Shown here: in pieces, positions 23,428 to 35,128 of the stretch
How the letters are laid out: each line of letters starts with the position of its first letter
Numbering within the stretch: the stretch's first letter is position 1
Translations under genes and position numbers: made by a program
The notes under the pieces: generated by a model
The model's input: only the letters and a program-made list of their open reading frames with translations
Told to the model about the DNA's origin: nothing
The model's database searches: none
DNA from: Volvox africanus
Taxonomy: Eukaryota; Chlorophyta; Chlorophyceae; Chlamydomonadales; Volvocaceae
Reading direction: 5' to 3'
Assembly (NCBI GenBank): GCA_030268105.1
Contig: BSDZ01000017.1
Coordinates: 1,592,001 to 1,656,000, forward strand
Length of the DNA stretch: 64,000 nt

Positions 23428-24094
23428 CAAAAATAAAATTGCTCGCCGGTCAAGTCGCCTCGCAACGACCTGGTGGGCCGTCTATTGACGCCCAGACACG
23501 TCCCAAGAAATGTTGTGACGCTGCGTACACTAGTGATAAATTTTAAATCACCACGATGTGAGAAACTGTCGTCAAGACTCCGTAGCCCGCCGACACCGTG
23601 CAAACCGTCTCGTTGCCGGGTCGGCGGTTTATGCACTGCTCAGGCAAGAGCAAACGGAGCGAGCAGACCCAGATGTTATTAAAGCTATGATGAGAAGGAT
23701 CTTAGCAGGGTAAGGACATAAATAGCGAGGAAGAGTCGAGACATCAACAGGGGCAGTAAAATGTTTCAGCGATAGAGATATCAATGCAAACCGAAATAAA
23801 ACAACTTTCAACAGTTTGTGTGGTGCACTGTTGTGAGAGTTGTCGTTACCATCTCCCTCATGCAGAACGCGGGAACCGCGCCCCATGCACGGCGACGACA
23901 TATTCATTAGCATTTGAGTCACCATTATTCTGCACTACCGCATTATGCACTCAATTACCATTTAACTTAATACATTGTTCCTGCTCCGTTATAGTGCCGG
24001 CTTTCTCCTTCGAGATTCCTACCCGATCGGCTCCAAGTTATCGCGCCGCCAGAACATCTGCAAGCCGAATCCGCGCCTCTAGATTAGATAACAA
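23428..24094. promoter_or_regulatory. Divergent promoter region carrier / CCT1
   Basis: 667 bp between two outward-reading starts. No motif recognised. Confidence 0.5.
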
Positions 24095-27000
24095 ATGGCA
24101 GCTGCTGCGTTTGGCCAACGGCTGCAAATTGCGGGAGAGCGGCAAAGTGGCCAGGATGTGCGTACACAGAATGTAACAGCAGTCACTGCAGTAGCCAATA
24201 TAGTCAAAAGTAGCTTGGGACCCGTGGGCTTGGATAAGGTGCGCAGATACGACCGGGGCTTCAACGGCTTGTTATTCATGCAGAGCCCGCGCTTTATAAA
24301 TTACTGTATTGCGCGCCTTCTAGATGCTTGTGGATGATATTGGTGACGTTACAATCACAAATGACGGGGCGACCATCCTACGCCTGCTGGAGGTGGAGCA
24401 CCCAGCTGCCAAGGTACGACGCACTACACACAGGGTCCTGGAGCGGCCCAGCTTATCCTAACTTTCCCATTCCTCCTCCTGACAGAAGAAATTTAGGACA
24501 GATATGGGAGGCTCTGGGACGACATGGTCAGGGCCATGCTGCGCTTCTTCCGCGTGTGCCCCCATCCCGTAACCTGCGAAACAAGGAACTGATCACACCC
24601 CATGCACATAGCACACCGACGACTGCTAGAATTTTAACATCTTAGCATCATGTGCTGGCGCGCCTTCATGCAGTGACTGAGGTTTTGGGGACACTCATGG
24701 GCCTTCAGACGCACATCGATATGGGTCAAGTACTGAAGGACTAGATGTTGCGTGTACCGGTTTTCGCGCCTGCGCTGGGGTTGCACTTGATTTTTAACAA
24801 ACCGTACGGTACGGTGCAGATCTTGGTGGAGCTTGCGGAGCTCCAGGATGCTGAGGTGGGCGATGGGACTACCTCAGTTGTCATCTTGGCGGCAGAGCTA
24901 CTCAAACGAGCCAATGAGCTGGTGAAGAACAAAATTCATCCAACAAATATTATCGCGGGATATCGTCTTGCGATGCGGGAGGTAAGGGTTTTGGCGGCCG
25001 CATGTGCTCCGCTGGTAGTGGAGGCTTCTATGAGGGAGGGAAATGAGTTTTGGTGGGAGTAAATGTTGAGATGAATGATACATGCCTAAAAGAATGAGAT
25101 GGAAGGAAGAAGTAATAACTTTTTAAACAGGTAATAGGAGCTGGGAAGAAGCACAGTGGGAGGGCGCAATCTGCTGTCCGCCCAGGAACCTGATAAGGGG
25201 GGGGGTCTGGCTGTCAAAACCGCATGTAGGGTTGTCCCGACGTCGTCTTGAGGAAGATCCGAGGTCGATAGGCGGTGCAGCTGAGAACAGGTAGCTCAGC
25301 GCAGCGGTCATCGACAGTCTCAATTCCCAACCCTTGTCAGCCTCGTTTCCTCGAATGTTCGCGAAATAACGTAATGATAAATATTATTATAAAAAACTTA
25401 CTGAACATTCGAGGAAACGAGGATGGCCTATTTTTAGCTTAATTGTAATGTTATGGCTTCCATAAAGATGGTCGAATCATTGATAGGGATGGTTGGAATC
25501 TCAGGGATGCACGATCGCGATAGATTACCGCAGTACTGAAGGGCCGCGGCGCATTTTAGTTGCATGGGTTCCGCCCCGTACCGGTAACGTTGTGTTTGGG
25601 GATGCTGATGTGTAGGGGTGGTAATAACCAGGGGAATGGATGGGTGGCTGGAGAACCGTAAGGGATTCGGGGCTTGGATGGGTGTCCGTAGCGACCATAA
25701 CAGCTAGCTCACGACCGCGTTTAATCGACCCCCAAAGTGGGAATTTATTATTTAATAAGTTTTTGCGTTCGCAGAGTGAAGGCCTCGCGACACCCGCTTG
25801 ATGGGCCGAAACGGACTGTGTGTATATATGTGTCCATATTCGCATTTTACATGTAGGAACTTTTCTCTTCGCAATTTCTGATATTTTCCTAGACTGGTGT
25901 GGCCAATTTAAGGAGAAATTCGTATATGCGGGTATGTGGTATGCGAATCTATTTAATTGTAACTATGTATAACTATGCATGCATGCTTACGGGGCGGCCG
26001 GCTGCACTCCAGGCGTGCAAGTACATTGAAGAGCGCATGGCGACGCCGACGGAAGACTTGGGCACGGAGACGCTCCTCAACGCGGCCCGTACGTCCATGT
26101 CCTCCAAGATTGTTGGCGCCGAGGGCGACTTCTTCGCGCGCATGGTGGTAGACGCCATGAATGCCGTCAAGGTCACGGACGAGATCACGGGCCGCACTCG
26201 CTACCCGGTGAAGGCAAGTTCCACACTCACCCGCAGCGGGGGGGGGCGCCCACCGCTGCTCGGCCGCTGCCATATCACACCACACCACATCACGTGTCGA
26301 GAAATGAACAACTGAGACCGCTGGGGTCATCGGCTGCAATAGCGAGGGCCAGCTTGGCTTTTAACGAGGATCTGCTCGCCACGCGGCCCGAAATCGGCAC
26401 ACTACTTTGCTGTTGTATTGTCCCCTCTCCCCTGCTCCCCAGCGGTATCATGCCTCGTTTATTCGCCTTACCCCCTCCCTCCTCTCCTCTCCTCTCTCCT
26501 GTGTGTGCGTGTGTGTGTATGTCGCGCTATGTCCGGCCTCTGAAAGGCTGTGGCTTATAGAAGGCTGTTCCCGAGATGCGGCCGATCTGCCCGGGGGCTG
26601 ATCTGCTCGCTCCGGGCGTGTGCTCGTCCGTTGTGTATTTGTTGAAGTCAGCAAAGCGCCCGGCCCCTCCTGGGCCGTATTACTTGCTCTGACATTCTCT
26701 CGTATATGAGTGTTGCTCACATTCCAACAGTATTGTTTACTCTCCTGTGCCGTTTTCAAGAGGCACCCGAGACTTGCGCACGTCTTGGCGCTTCGTGAAC
26801 CCCACTGCCGTGTTCACCAACCTCCAGGCTGTCAATGTGCTCAAGGCCCACGGCAAAAGCGCCCGCGAGTCCCTGCTGCTCAACGGCTACGCTCTCAACC
26901 TAGGCCGCGCGGCGCAGGGTATGCCTAAGCGCCTAGAGGGTGGTGTCAAGATCGCCTGTCTTGACATGAACCTGCAGAAGGCCCGGATGATGATGGGCGT

Positions 27001-30000
27001 GCAGGTACGGGAGTGCGATGCAGGAGGAAGGGACGGCATTCGCAGGATGGCGGCAGTGGCTATGTGTGGAATGTAGGAGTAGGGAGGCCACAGGTGCAAT
27101 TGAAATTTACCGTTCCACGAGATGTGGCCTTGAGTTGCCATATCTGGGTTCCTTGGGTGGGTCTGTGACGTCGTGTACCACCGTAAAGCTGTCTCTCAGT
27201 CTGTGTATGTATGTGAGTGAGTGAATGAGTGTGAGTTCCCGCAGCCTATGTGTATGTGTTTAAAGCCACCTCACGAACACTATGCTGGAAGACACGGAAG
27301 GCACTCTGCTCTTGCGTTGTTACAAAACAGCTACGGGGTTTCTTACAGAATTCATTCCACAATCATGACCAACCTCCAATGGACCGAGTTCGTTGCAGGT
27401 GTTGGTTAACGACCCAAAAGAGTTGGAGAAGATTCGGGAGCGCGAGTCGGACATCACCAAAGAGCGCATCCAGAAGATCCTTGATGCCGGGGCCAACGTC
27501 ATCCTCACAACCAAGGTATGTGGAGTGGGGGGGGGGTCCGTAGGGCCCAGTTGCTGGGAATGGGGTGTTTTTGCGTGGGGTTTCAACTTCTACTGCTTAC
27601 CAAATTTTAACAACTGCCAAAACGCAGCTGTGGTTGGTGACGCTGCTCACATTCTGCTGCTATGACATAAACCTTGGCTGCCTAACGCCTCTCACGATGA
27701 CGGCTTGCGGAACAAGCACCGAACAGCAGCTCGCCTTGTCGACTTCGCCCTATTCTTCAGCTCCGGCGAGTCCTGCGAGCCCAGAACCAAACACCGATGT
27801 GTTACAGAAAGGATCGGTTGGAATTTAGGGTATGAAAATTTCGGGAAAGGAACCAGGAAAACTAGGAAAAAACCGAAACCAGGAAACCCAACGAAGAAGT
27901 CCTTCTCCCGTTCGGCCGCACCGGGTGTGATTGGGGGATAGGGGGGCTTTGCTTCACACGTGGCCACTACCTGGCAGGTCCTACCCTCCCCTGTATTTAA
28001 GGGCACCCTCATCCGTTCACCCCTAGGGATGTTGACTGCTCAAAAATCAGTGATTTTCCCGGGTTCAGCACTCACCGCTAGCATCCAGTGGAATCTGCCG
28101 GATTAGCAGCGGCCCCAACTCCTGGTCGGCTCGCAAATCACTATAACCGAGGTCTGCACCGTCTATCGACATCGGGAGCACATCCAACCTCCCTCTGGCC
28201 GTCGAGAGGTTTTAAGCCCGCTCTCAGTCGGGATCGATTCTGGAACTTCTAGGAACGCAGTACCGTGCCTTACCGGGTGTGCGTAAGGCATTAGTCAGCA
28301 GACCGCGAGGGTCGAGACACCCCGATGGCACATATATACTTGCTCACCAGCTCCAGCTGAAATCGTCCCTCTTGCTCTTAGGGCATTGACGACATGGCGC
28401 TCAAGTACTTTGTGGAGGCGGGGACGATCGCTTGTCGCCGGGTTGAGAAAGACGACCTTCGGTGAGTGAACACTCCGTTACGTACCGTACAGCATACCAG
28501 AGCACAGCACGGCACAGCACAACATCGAATCAGAGGCTGGCTCTCGCCGCCCGTTTCTTGTTGTTGCACCTTCTTCCAGAAGGCGCGTTTCACGGACGCT
28601 AACGGGCGGGATGGGTTTGGTACATCGTCGCCATGAGACCCTGACAAGCCTCTTAGGAAAGGGGGTGGTACTGGTGTTGGGAGTGGAATCACAACACCGG
28701 TGGCCACCTGCTGCAGCAGCGGGCTCGTTACCGATATGCCGCCTCTCGCCATGCTCTCATCACCCATACATACGTATGCGCCTCCATTTCGGGGTTTAGA
28801 TGTTGGTTTTTTGTATAGATTCAGATCCAGATCCAGATTCACATTTGTTTTTCTCCACCCTTAGTGCCCTCTGTCTCCGTCCTCTCTCCCTCGCCCTCAC
28901 CCTCACCCATACCCTCACCCTTACCCTCGCCGCAGCCGCATCGCCAAGGCCACCGGCGCCACGGTGGTGCTCACGCTTGCCGACATGGACGGCAATGAGA
29001 CGTTTGACCCGGCGCACCTCGGCCAGGCAGAGGAGGTGGTGGAAGAGCGGGTGGCGGATGACAACATGATTATGATCAAGGTAAGGCAGTGGGGCCTGGT
29101 GGAGGCAAGCAAATGCAGAATAGATCTATAGCAAGAAGGCAAAAAAGTTTAAATTTTTGTTGTTTTTAATTTCGCTCGCTTCAAAAACCAGGAGCTTATA
29201 AGCAAGGTTTGCTAGCAGAGATTTCTATTCTTGGTAAAAAAACTGGTTGCAGCAAAAAAGAAATAACTTCAAAAGTTCTGCTGCGATATATCCCAAAGAT
29301 TCCTGAGAGCTCTGTCAGTGCGTTAGTAACAGTCCAGCTGGGGACGGTGAGGGGGGAGGCGAGTGTCCAGATATCTAGGAAAAACACAACTTACATGATT
29401 CAGTAGCAGAAATCCAAGGATCCGGATCCAGTGTATGGCTTGCCAGTGCTGCCAGATGGATATGAGGGATAAGATCGGGAGCTAACAGGGAGAGGGGGAG
29501 AGGCGAATGTACGAGAGACCTCATATTTTTATTGGGGAGTAAATGAGTAACCACGCAGCATGTCAGTGGGTGCGAGCCTGGCCCTGGAGAGGGAGTTGGG
29601 GCGTCTGGCTTGGAAGAAAGCCTAGAAAGGGACCCCATCCCTGCACCTGAACAGTATGCGTTGGGTTCCTCTTGACTGCCGGAGCCTGTCGGTGTTCTTG
29701 CTGGCCACGCATCTTCAGGGCTGTAAGTTCTCAAAGGCGGTCACTCTGCTGCTTCGCGGCGCCAACGACTACATGTTGGACGAGATGGACCGTTCCATCC
29801 ACGACTCCCTCTGTGTCGTCAAGCGCGTCCTCGAATCCGGCAACGTGGTGCCAGGTGGGCCCGGCGAGTGTTCAATGACGACAAATAATGGACTGATCAA
29901 GAGCAAAATCCCTAAGCAAGATGAGGAGTATCTGACGACAGCCCTAGAGGAGGGATATCGAAGCTCATACTGCTCAAATGGGGTCGGGGAGGAGGAAGTG

Positions 30001-31575
30001 AGGTGGACAGCATTTACCAGGGGATTAGAGGGTTGGCGGCAAATGCGCATGCGAGACATGCTTTGTTCGAGTACATACTTTTGTTGTGAACTGGTATGTA
30101 CATTATACCAGTTGGATACCATCTTCAGGGTTTCACTTTGCTACGTAGATTTGCACTCATTGCGTTTGAATGTGGATCATATTTGAGGTAGGTAGTTTCA
30201 AATGAATGGGCGTGTTGAGGACCGAATCTTGTGTGTTTGCGGACTTGTTGGTTTATGCGGCTGTGGTGTGTTTGGTTCTGCTCGCAGGTGGGGGTGCTGT
30301 GGAGGCAGCTCTGTCCATATATCTGGAGAACTACGCGACAACGCTGGGCAGTCGCGAGCAGCTGGCCATTGGGGAGTTCGCCAACGCGCTACTGGTGCTG
30401 CCCAAGACTTTAGCCGTTAACGCGGCCAAGGACGCGACGGAGCTCGTGAGTACCGATAAGGAATGAATCAGTCGGGTGTGAAAGAATTAAACATATTTGA
30501 GTGACTTCATCGATAAGGAGAGCAGCTATCGATCGCATGTCTGGAGTAGTGATGGGGTTTAATGAGTCTCCTTATCCAAGGAGTCCTTAGCGATATGCAT
30601 GAAGCGCTGTGCACCCTCAGGATCACATGGGCATCCATGAGAGAATGACAGCAACCTTGGGTGATGTGGATTTGGACAGTCATGTGTGGGGATCATGCGG
30701 GCTGAGGACTACTGCCGAAAGGAGGCGGCAATGCGTGATGTGGATGTGAATAGGCAAACTCAAGTGTACTGCCCAACTGAGCAGCTCGGCGGCCACCTGA
30801 CGATTGGGGAACTCGCGCATGCAGTCACGTAGCCGTGTAGAGAGCCGCATTCCCAGCTGTAGTGCGAACTTGGAGAGAACATATTGCAGTATGTGGGTGT
30901 ATGGGGATGCAAATGCATGTATGCGTGTCATTCAAAGCAGCTCCATGAACTTCAACCCCGTCACCCCAATTGCTTCTCCGTCGTCTGCTCCGCAGGTAGC
31001 TGCGCTGCGTGCCTACCATTATAAGGCCCAGACGCAGCCGGACCAGGCGACGTGTGCACAGTTCGGGTTGGACCTGGTTGAAGGCAAATTGCGCAACAAC
31101 GTGGAGGCCGGAGTGCTGGAGCCAGCCATGAGCAAGCTTAAAATGATCCAGGTGAGGCGAGCCGGCGTGCACAGAAGTAGCGCGCGCGTGTGCATGTATG
31201 TATGTATGAATGAATGAATGAATGTACGTATGTGTGCGCGCACGCGTGTGTGAATGCGCAGACGTGGCACGATTGTCAGTGAATCTGTGCGGTTGTGGCT
31301 TGGCATGACCCGACCCATCGGCTAGTTTCGGGGGTCTGGTGTGAAGGGATGCATCATCGTGAGGGAGACGGCTCAGATACAAATATGCCGCAAGGGGAAG
31401 CACTAGTGCTGGGTTCATGAATATTTGGTGTTCCTCAGATTTACCTTCAAATGATCTTACATAGCCTCCGTCGTCCAAAATATCCGTGCAGTTTGCGACC
31501 GAAGCGGCGATCACCATTCTCCGCATCGATGACTTAATCAAGTTGGAACCTCAGCAGGATGCCGGTGATGATTGA
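24095..31575 (+). CDS. CCT1: Chaperonin CCT/TRiC subunit alpha (TCP-1 alpha)
   Basis: Subunit 1 of the cytosolic chaperonin that folds actin, tubulin and others with ATP. Twelve exons: 24095..24238, 24324..24413, 24820..24981, 26013..26213, 26828..27004, 27399..27515, 28382..28461, 28936..29080, 29719..29854, 30288..30445, 30996..31151 and 31492..31575, 549 residues. Nearly every block of CCT1 is visible: [45 protein letters not shown] (ATP site), [65 protein letters not shown], and the C-terminal [12 protein letters not shown]. Exon 4 must end in GTGAAG before GCAAGT, so intron 4 is a GC-AG intron. The gene spans 7.5 kb because of long introns, and the tail EPQQDAGDD is short and acidic. Confidence 0.97.
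25341..25422. repeat. Perfect 20-bp inverted repeat in CCT1 intron 3
   Basis: Left arm 25341-25360 begins CCTCGTTTCC and right arm 25403-25422 ends GGAAACGAGG; all 20 bases pair. The 42-nt loop is A+T-rich. No obvious target-site duplication flanks it. Confidence 0.95.
26641..26726. repeat. Dispersed repeat, copy B (CCT1 intron 4)
   Basis: Second copy of the repeat at 22383-22466: GTCAGCAAAGCGCCCGGCCC, GGGCCGTATTA, CGTATATGAGTGTTGCTCAC. Only small substitutions and indels separate the copies. Confidence 0.85.
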
Positions 31576-32705
31576 GCAGCGGAGCTTTTGGGCTTCTGCG
31601 TCTTGGGATTGGGAAGTTGCCTGTGGAAGTATGCCGCCGCGTGCAACAGTGCAAGGGAGATGTTTCCAGGGAATGCTGAGGACGGTTGAGCTGACTCCAA
31701 TAAACTTTACGGCGGGCGCTGCAGAAGGGGCTGGAAGAACGTGCATGTGCAGTGAATCATCAGCTGAGTTTTTCCACGACGCCAAATGCATCCCGCAAAC
31801 GAATTAGCGATGATCATCTGGTCCGTATGGGTCTTCTGATCTCACTTCGTTCTCCTTGAGCCGGGAAACTGGATTAGGTCCTTGGCGGCAGTTGGACACA
31901 CATCACACATGTGTTCTGCGGCTTTTTGTGTACACGCACTGCACATGCTGGGAATGCTGCGTGCGTGCAAGTTAGCGGCTCTGATTTCAGCATCTGAAGA
32001 GACATTGTATCACGGACTCGTGTCCCATGTGTTTGCAATGGAGATGACACGCGGCCTGGTTAGGAGTAGGCCGGCCGTGGAAGGTGAGGTACGTGTTGTG
32101 TGGATCAGGATCGTCATAAGTGGACGTGCAACGGTGTCAGCGCTAGGTGTGTTCGAAGCCCCTCGCCGCAGGATCGGTCCGACCCGCTAACAGACAGGAC
32201 GAGCCTCGGTTGTACAGTACACAGGTGCCAACTTTGATGCCGAAACCTGAACATACAGCTATGCCTATAATTTGAAATCCTACGCCGGGGGAACAGCCCA
32301 GCTGTGACGTCCTGCCTTCGTGATTCCACAAATATGTGCATGTCCGATTTAGTTGCTACACACAAGCAGTTCACAACAAAGTCCTTTGCGCCTCTGTCCC
32401 CATCCATGATTCCTATCCACATTCGAACGTCATCGGGTTCGGCCTTGGCCCTCGGCCTTCCGCGGTATGCCCCTAGATTCCCCGCAAGCCATAACGCCGC
32501 CTGCACAACCGTGCCGATCAACATGCGTTGAAGGACTTTCTTCTTAAAGCATGTTCTTTTCGTATACCCCTATCCGTTACAGCATCGACCCACCCGTGCC
32601 ATAGTTCTTCATACCCCGAACGGTAGCCATGTCCGTTAGCTACTCCGCAACCCACAGCGTCCCAAACCATCCCCAAAACCCGCCCCGGTGCCTTGACCCG
32701 GTCTC
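31576..32705. other. Convergent intergenic region CCT1 / RPT5
   Basis: 1.1 kb between two 3' ends. Open frames here show no domains or splice structure I can support. Confidence 0.4.
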
Positions 32706-34769
32706 TCATGCATAGTACATGAGGTTGGTCTTCTTCTTGGCCTGCACCTGCGTGATGCCTTCCACGAAGTCTTCATGTGTCACCTCCGTGCCGTCTCGCC
32801 GCAGCGCAAGCATGCCTGCCTCCACACACACCGCCTTCAGCTGCGCCGCGTTGAAGTCGTCGGTGGAACGCCCGAGCTCCTCATAGTTCACATCTGATGC
32901 GACGTTCATTTTGCGCGAGTGGATGCGTAAAATCTTGGCACGTGCGTCCTCGTTGGGGTGCGGGAACTCGATCTTGCGGTCAAGACGGCCAGAGCGCATT
33001 AACGCGGGGTCGAGGATATCTGCACGGTTGGTGGCTGCAATTACCTTGACGTCGTCATTGCTACTGAAACCGTCCAACTGGTTGAGAAGCTCTAGCATGG
33101 TGCGCTGCACCTCACGGTCTCCGGACAACTCCGAGTCAAAACGCTTGGTGCCGATGGCGTCAATCTCATCAATAAAGATTATGCAGGGGGACTTCTCCTT
33201 GGCCAGAGCAAATGCATCGCGCACCATCTTTGCGCCATCACCGATGAACATCTGAACCAGCTGTGGACCCGCAAGCTTAAGGAAGGTGGCGTTGGTCTGC
33301 GCCGCCACAGCGCGCGCAATCAGTGTCTTGCCAGTACCTGGCGGCCCGTAACTGCCGACGGGCAAGAGAGAGAAAACGGTGAGAATGCAACGAAAACAAT
33401 GATCAAAACCAGGGAAATGGCGGGACCATTGGTATGTTAGAGGGAAGGGATGTGGATACGAGGATGTGGGCTCGACGGCCAGAGAGGAAGGGGATTTGCG
33501 TAACTGACGTTAATAGAGAACCTCCGGAAGACCTGAGGCATGAAGGATAAGGGCGACGTGGTTATGCTCGTTAGATAGAATAGATAGGGTAGCCGACATC
33601 TTTCGTAGGCAACCACCAGGTTCGGCGGTAACCAGCGGATGATTGGTAAACAGCAGGCAACCGAGGAATAAACCCTAGGGAATGCACGAAGACCAAATGA
33701 GCCCTAAAGAAACAAATATTGATACACGTGAGGATATTCAGGTGCCTTGCGCGATACGCCAATGAGGTGCAAATGTTAGCGAAGGAAAGGACAACATCAA
33801 AGATGTTTAGGTCAGCGTCGTCTGGGAACGAACCTAATTCAAAACTGAGGACGCTACTGCCTGTGTGTACATTGTACATCAGTAAACAGCAAGAATTTTC
33901 CCTGTTGCCTTTTTTAAAAGGCTAATGCAAATAAGCCGTAAAGGACAGCCCTCTTCCGCAAGCACCTCCCCTCCGTTCTACTGGCGCCATGGTTGAGACT
34001 CCTCTGCTTCAAAAAATCTACATGGCCAGCCGGCAGGCATCCTGAAGCCATAACCCAGAAAGAAAACACCCCGTGGAGCCGCTCCCCTAAAAACCCTTGC
34101 ACTATTTCGATGTACAGATGGAACCTACAGTAGGACACCCTTGGGCGGCTTAATGCCCAGCTTAGTGAAACGGTCCTTGTGCTGAATAGGCAGGACAATC
34201 GCCTCCACCAGCTCCTGAATCTGCTTATCGAGGCCTCCAATGTCCGAGTAGTCCTCCGTGGGCTTCTCGTCCACCTCCATAGCCTTCACTCGGGAGTCGT
34301 ACTCCGCGGGGAGGGTGTCCAACACCAGGTAGCTATCCTTGTTGACGCCCACCAGATCGCCGGGCTTCAACGTATTGGGGTCTACCAATCCCACAACCGG
34401 CAGGAAGATAGTTTGGCGCGTCGATGTCTTGAGCACCACGCACTTCCCGCGGCGTTGTGCATCGAGATCTACCGTGGCTCCGTCCTCCTCCTCGTCTTCT
34501 TCCGGCTTTATGTCCAAGACCTCGACGATATTACCAACGAGATAGGGGAGCTGGTTATTTAGCTTGATCTTTTCCTTGTTCTCCTTTATCTTGTCCTTCA
34601 GCGTATCCTGCTCTAACGTAAGGCGGGTGGACTCATCCTTAAGAACACGTAGCTCATTGTCTAGGAGACGAACACGCTGCTGAATTGCTTCAGCAGACAT
34701 ATAGGTAAACTCCTCAGGCAGCGCTTCCTCGGTGTCATCGTCAAAAATTTGCTTATCAATATTCGCCAT
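32706..34769 (-). CDS. RPT5: 26S proteasome regulatory ATPase subunit RPT5
   Basis: AAA+ ATPase of the 19S base (PSMC3), unfolding substrates and opening the 20S gate. Two exons: 34769..34129 and 33351..32706, joined inside the Walker A region (KGVLL then YGPPGTGKT), 428 residues. An N-terminal coiled coil ([19 protein letters not shown]) precedes the OB-fold ([20 protein letters not shown]). It is followed by the AAA domain with Walker A GPPGTGKT, Walker B IIFIDEID, sensor region [12 protein letters not shown] and arginine-finger GRLDRKIEF. The C-terminus YYA is the HbYX-type gate-opening motif of RPT5. The start MANIDKQIF is the first Met that gives family length. It is near-identical to plant RPT5 through the OB and AAA parts. 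Confidence 0.97.
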
Positions 34770-35128
34770 CTCTTCGAAAAGTGACGAAGATATTGAAAAC
34801 GTTTCCCCTAAGCACAAACTGTGGAGAAAAGATAGGAGGAACTGAAGGAGTCAGGGCTCTTCTAACCGTACCCGCCGTACACAACTATAACAATGGCCAA
34901 AAACACACTATGTAATCATATCGTCCTTGTTATATAAATGTATCCGCATAACCTCAATTCACTACTATGGACACCCTTGCCGTGTATTGTGCTTGAACCT
35001 TAAAGTAGGTCCTTTCCTTGCAGTGCGGCGTCAACAGGCACAAAACATGGGTTCGTAACACATGCATTTTAAACCTCAGTAGCTTATTGGTGCTCAGCAG
35101 TTAACCTAACTGTCAACCGACTATAAAA
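34770..35128. promoter_or_regulatory. Short bidirectional promoter RPT5 / TAD3
   Basis: 359 bp separates the two start codons, read in opposite directions. A+T-rich with TATATAAAT near 34932. Sharing of elements is inference. Confidence 0.6.

Noticed and set aside
27705..27941. Lys-rich open frame ([15 protein letters not shown]) in CCT1 intron 6
   Set aside because: Low complexity and within a well-defined intron; no independent gene signals.
28855..28935. CCCTCACC-like repeats considered as interstitial telomere sequence
   Set aside because: Irregular, and it sits directly before the CCT1 exon 8 acceptor, so it is best read as a polypyrimidine tract.
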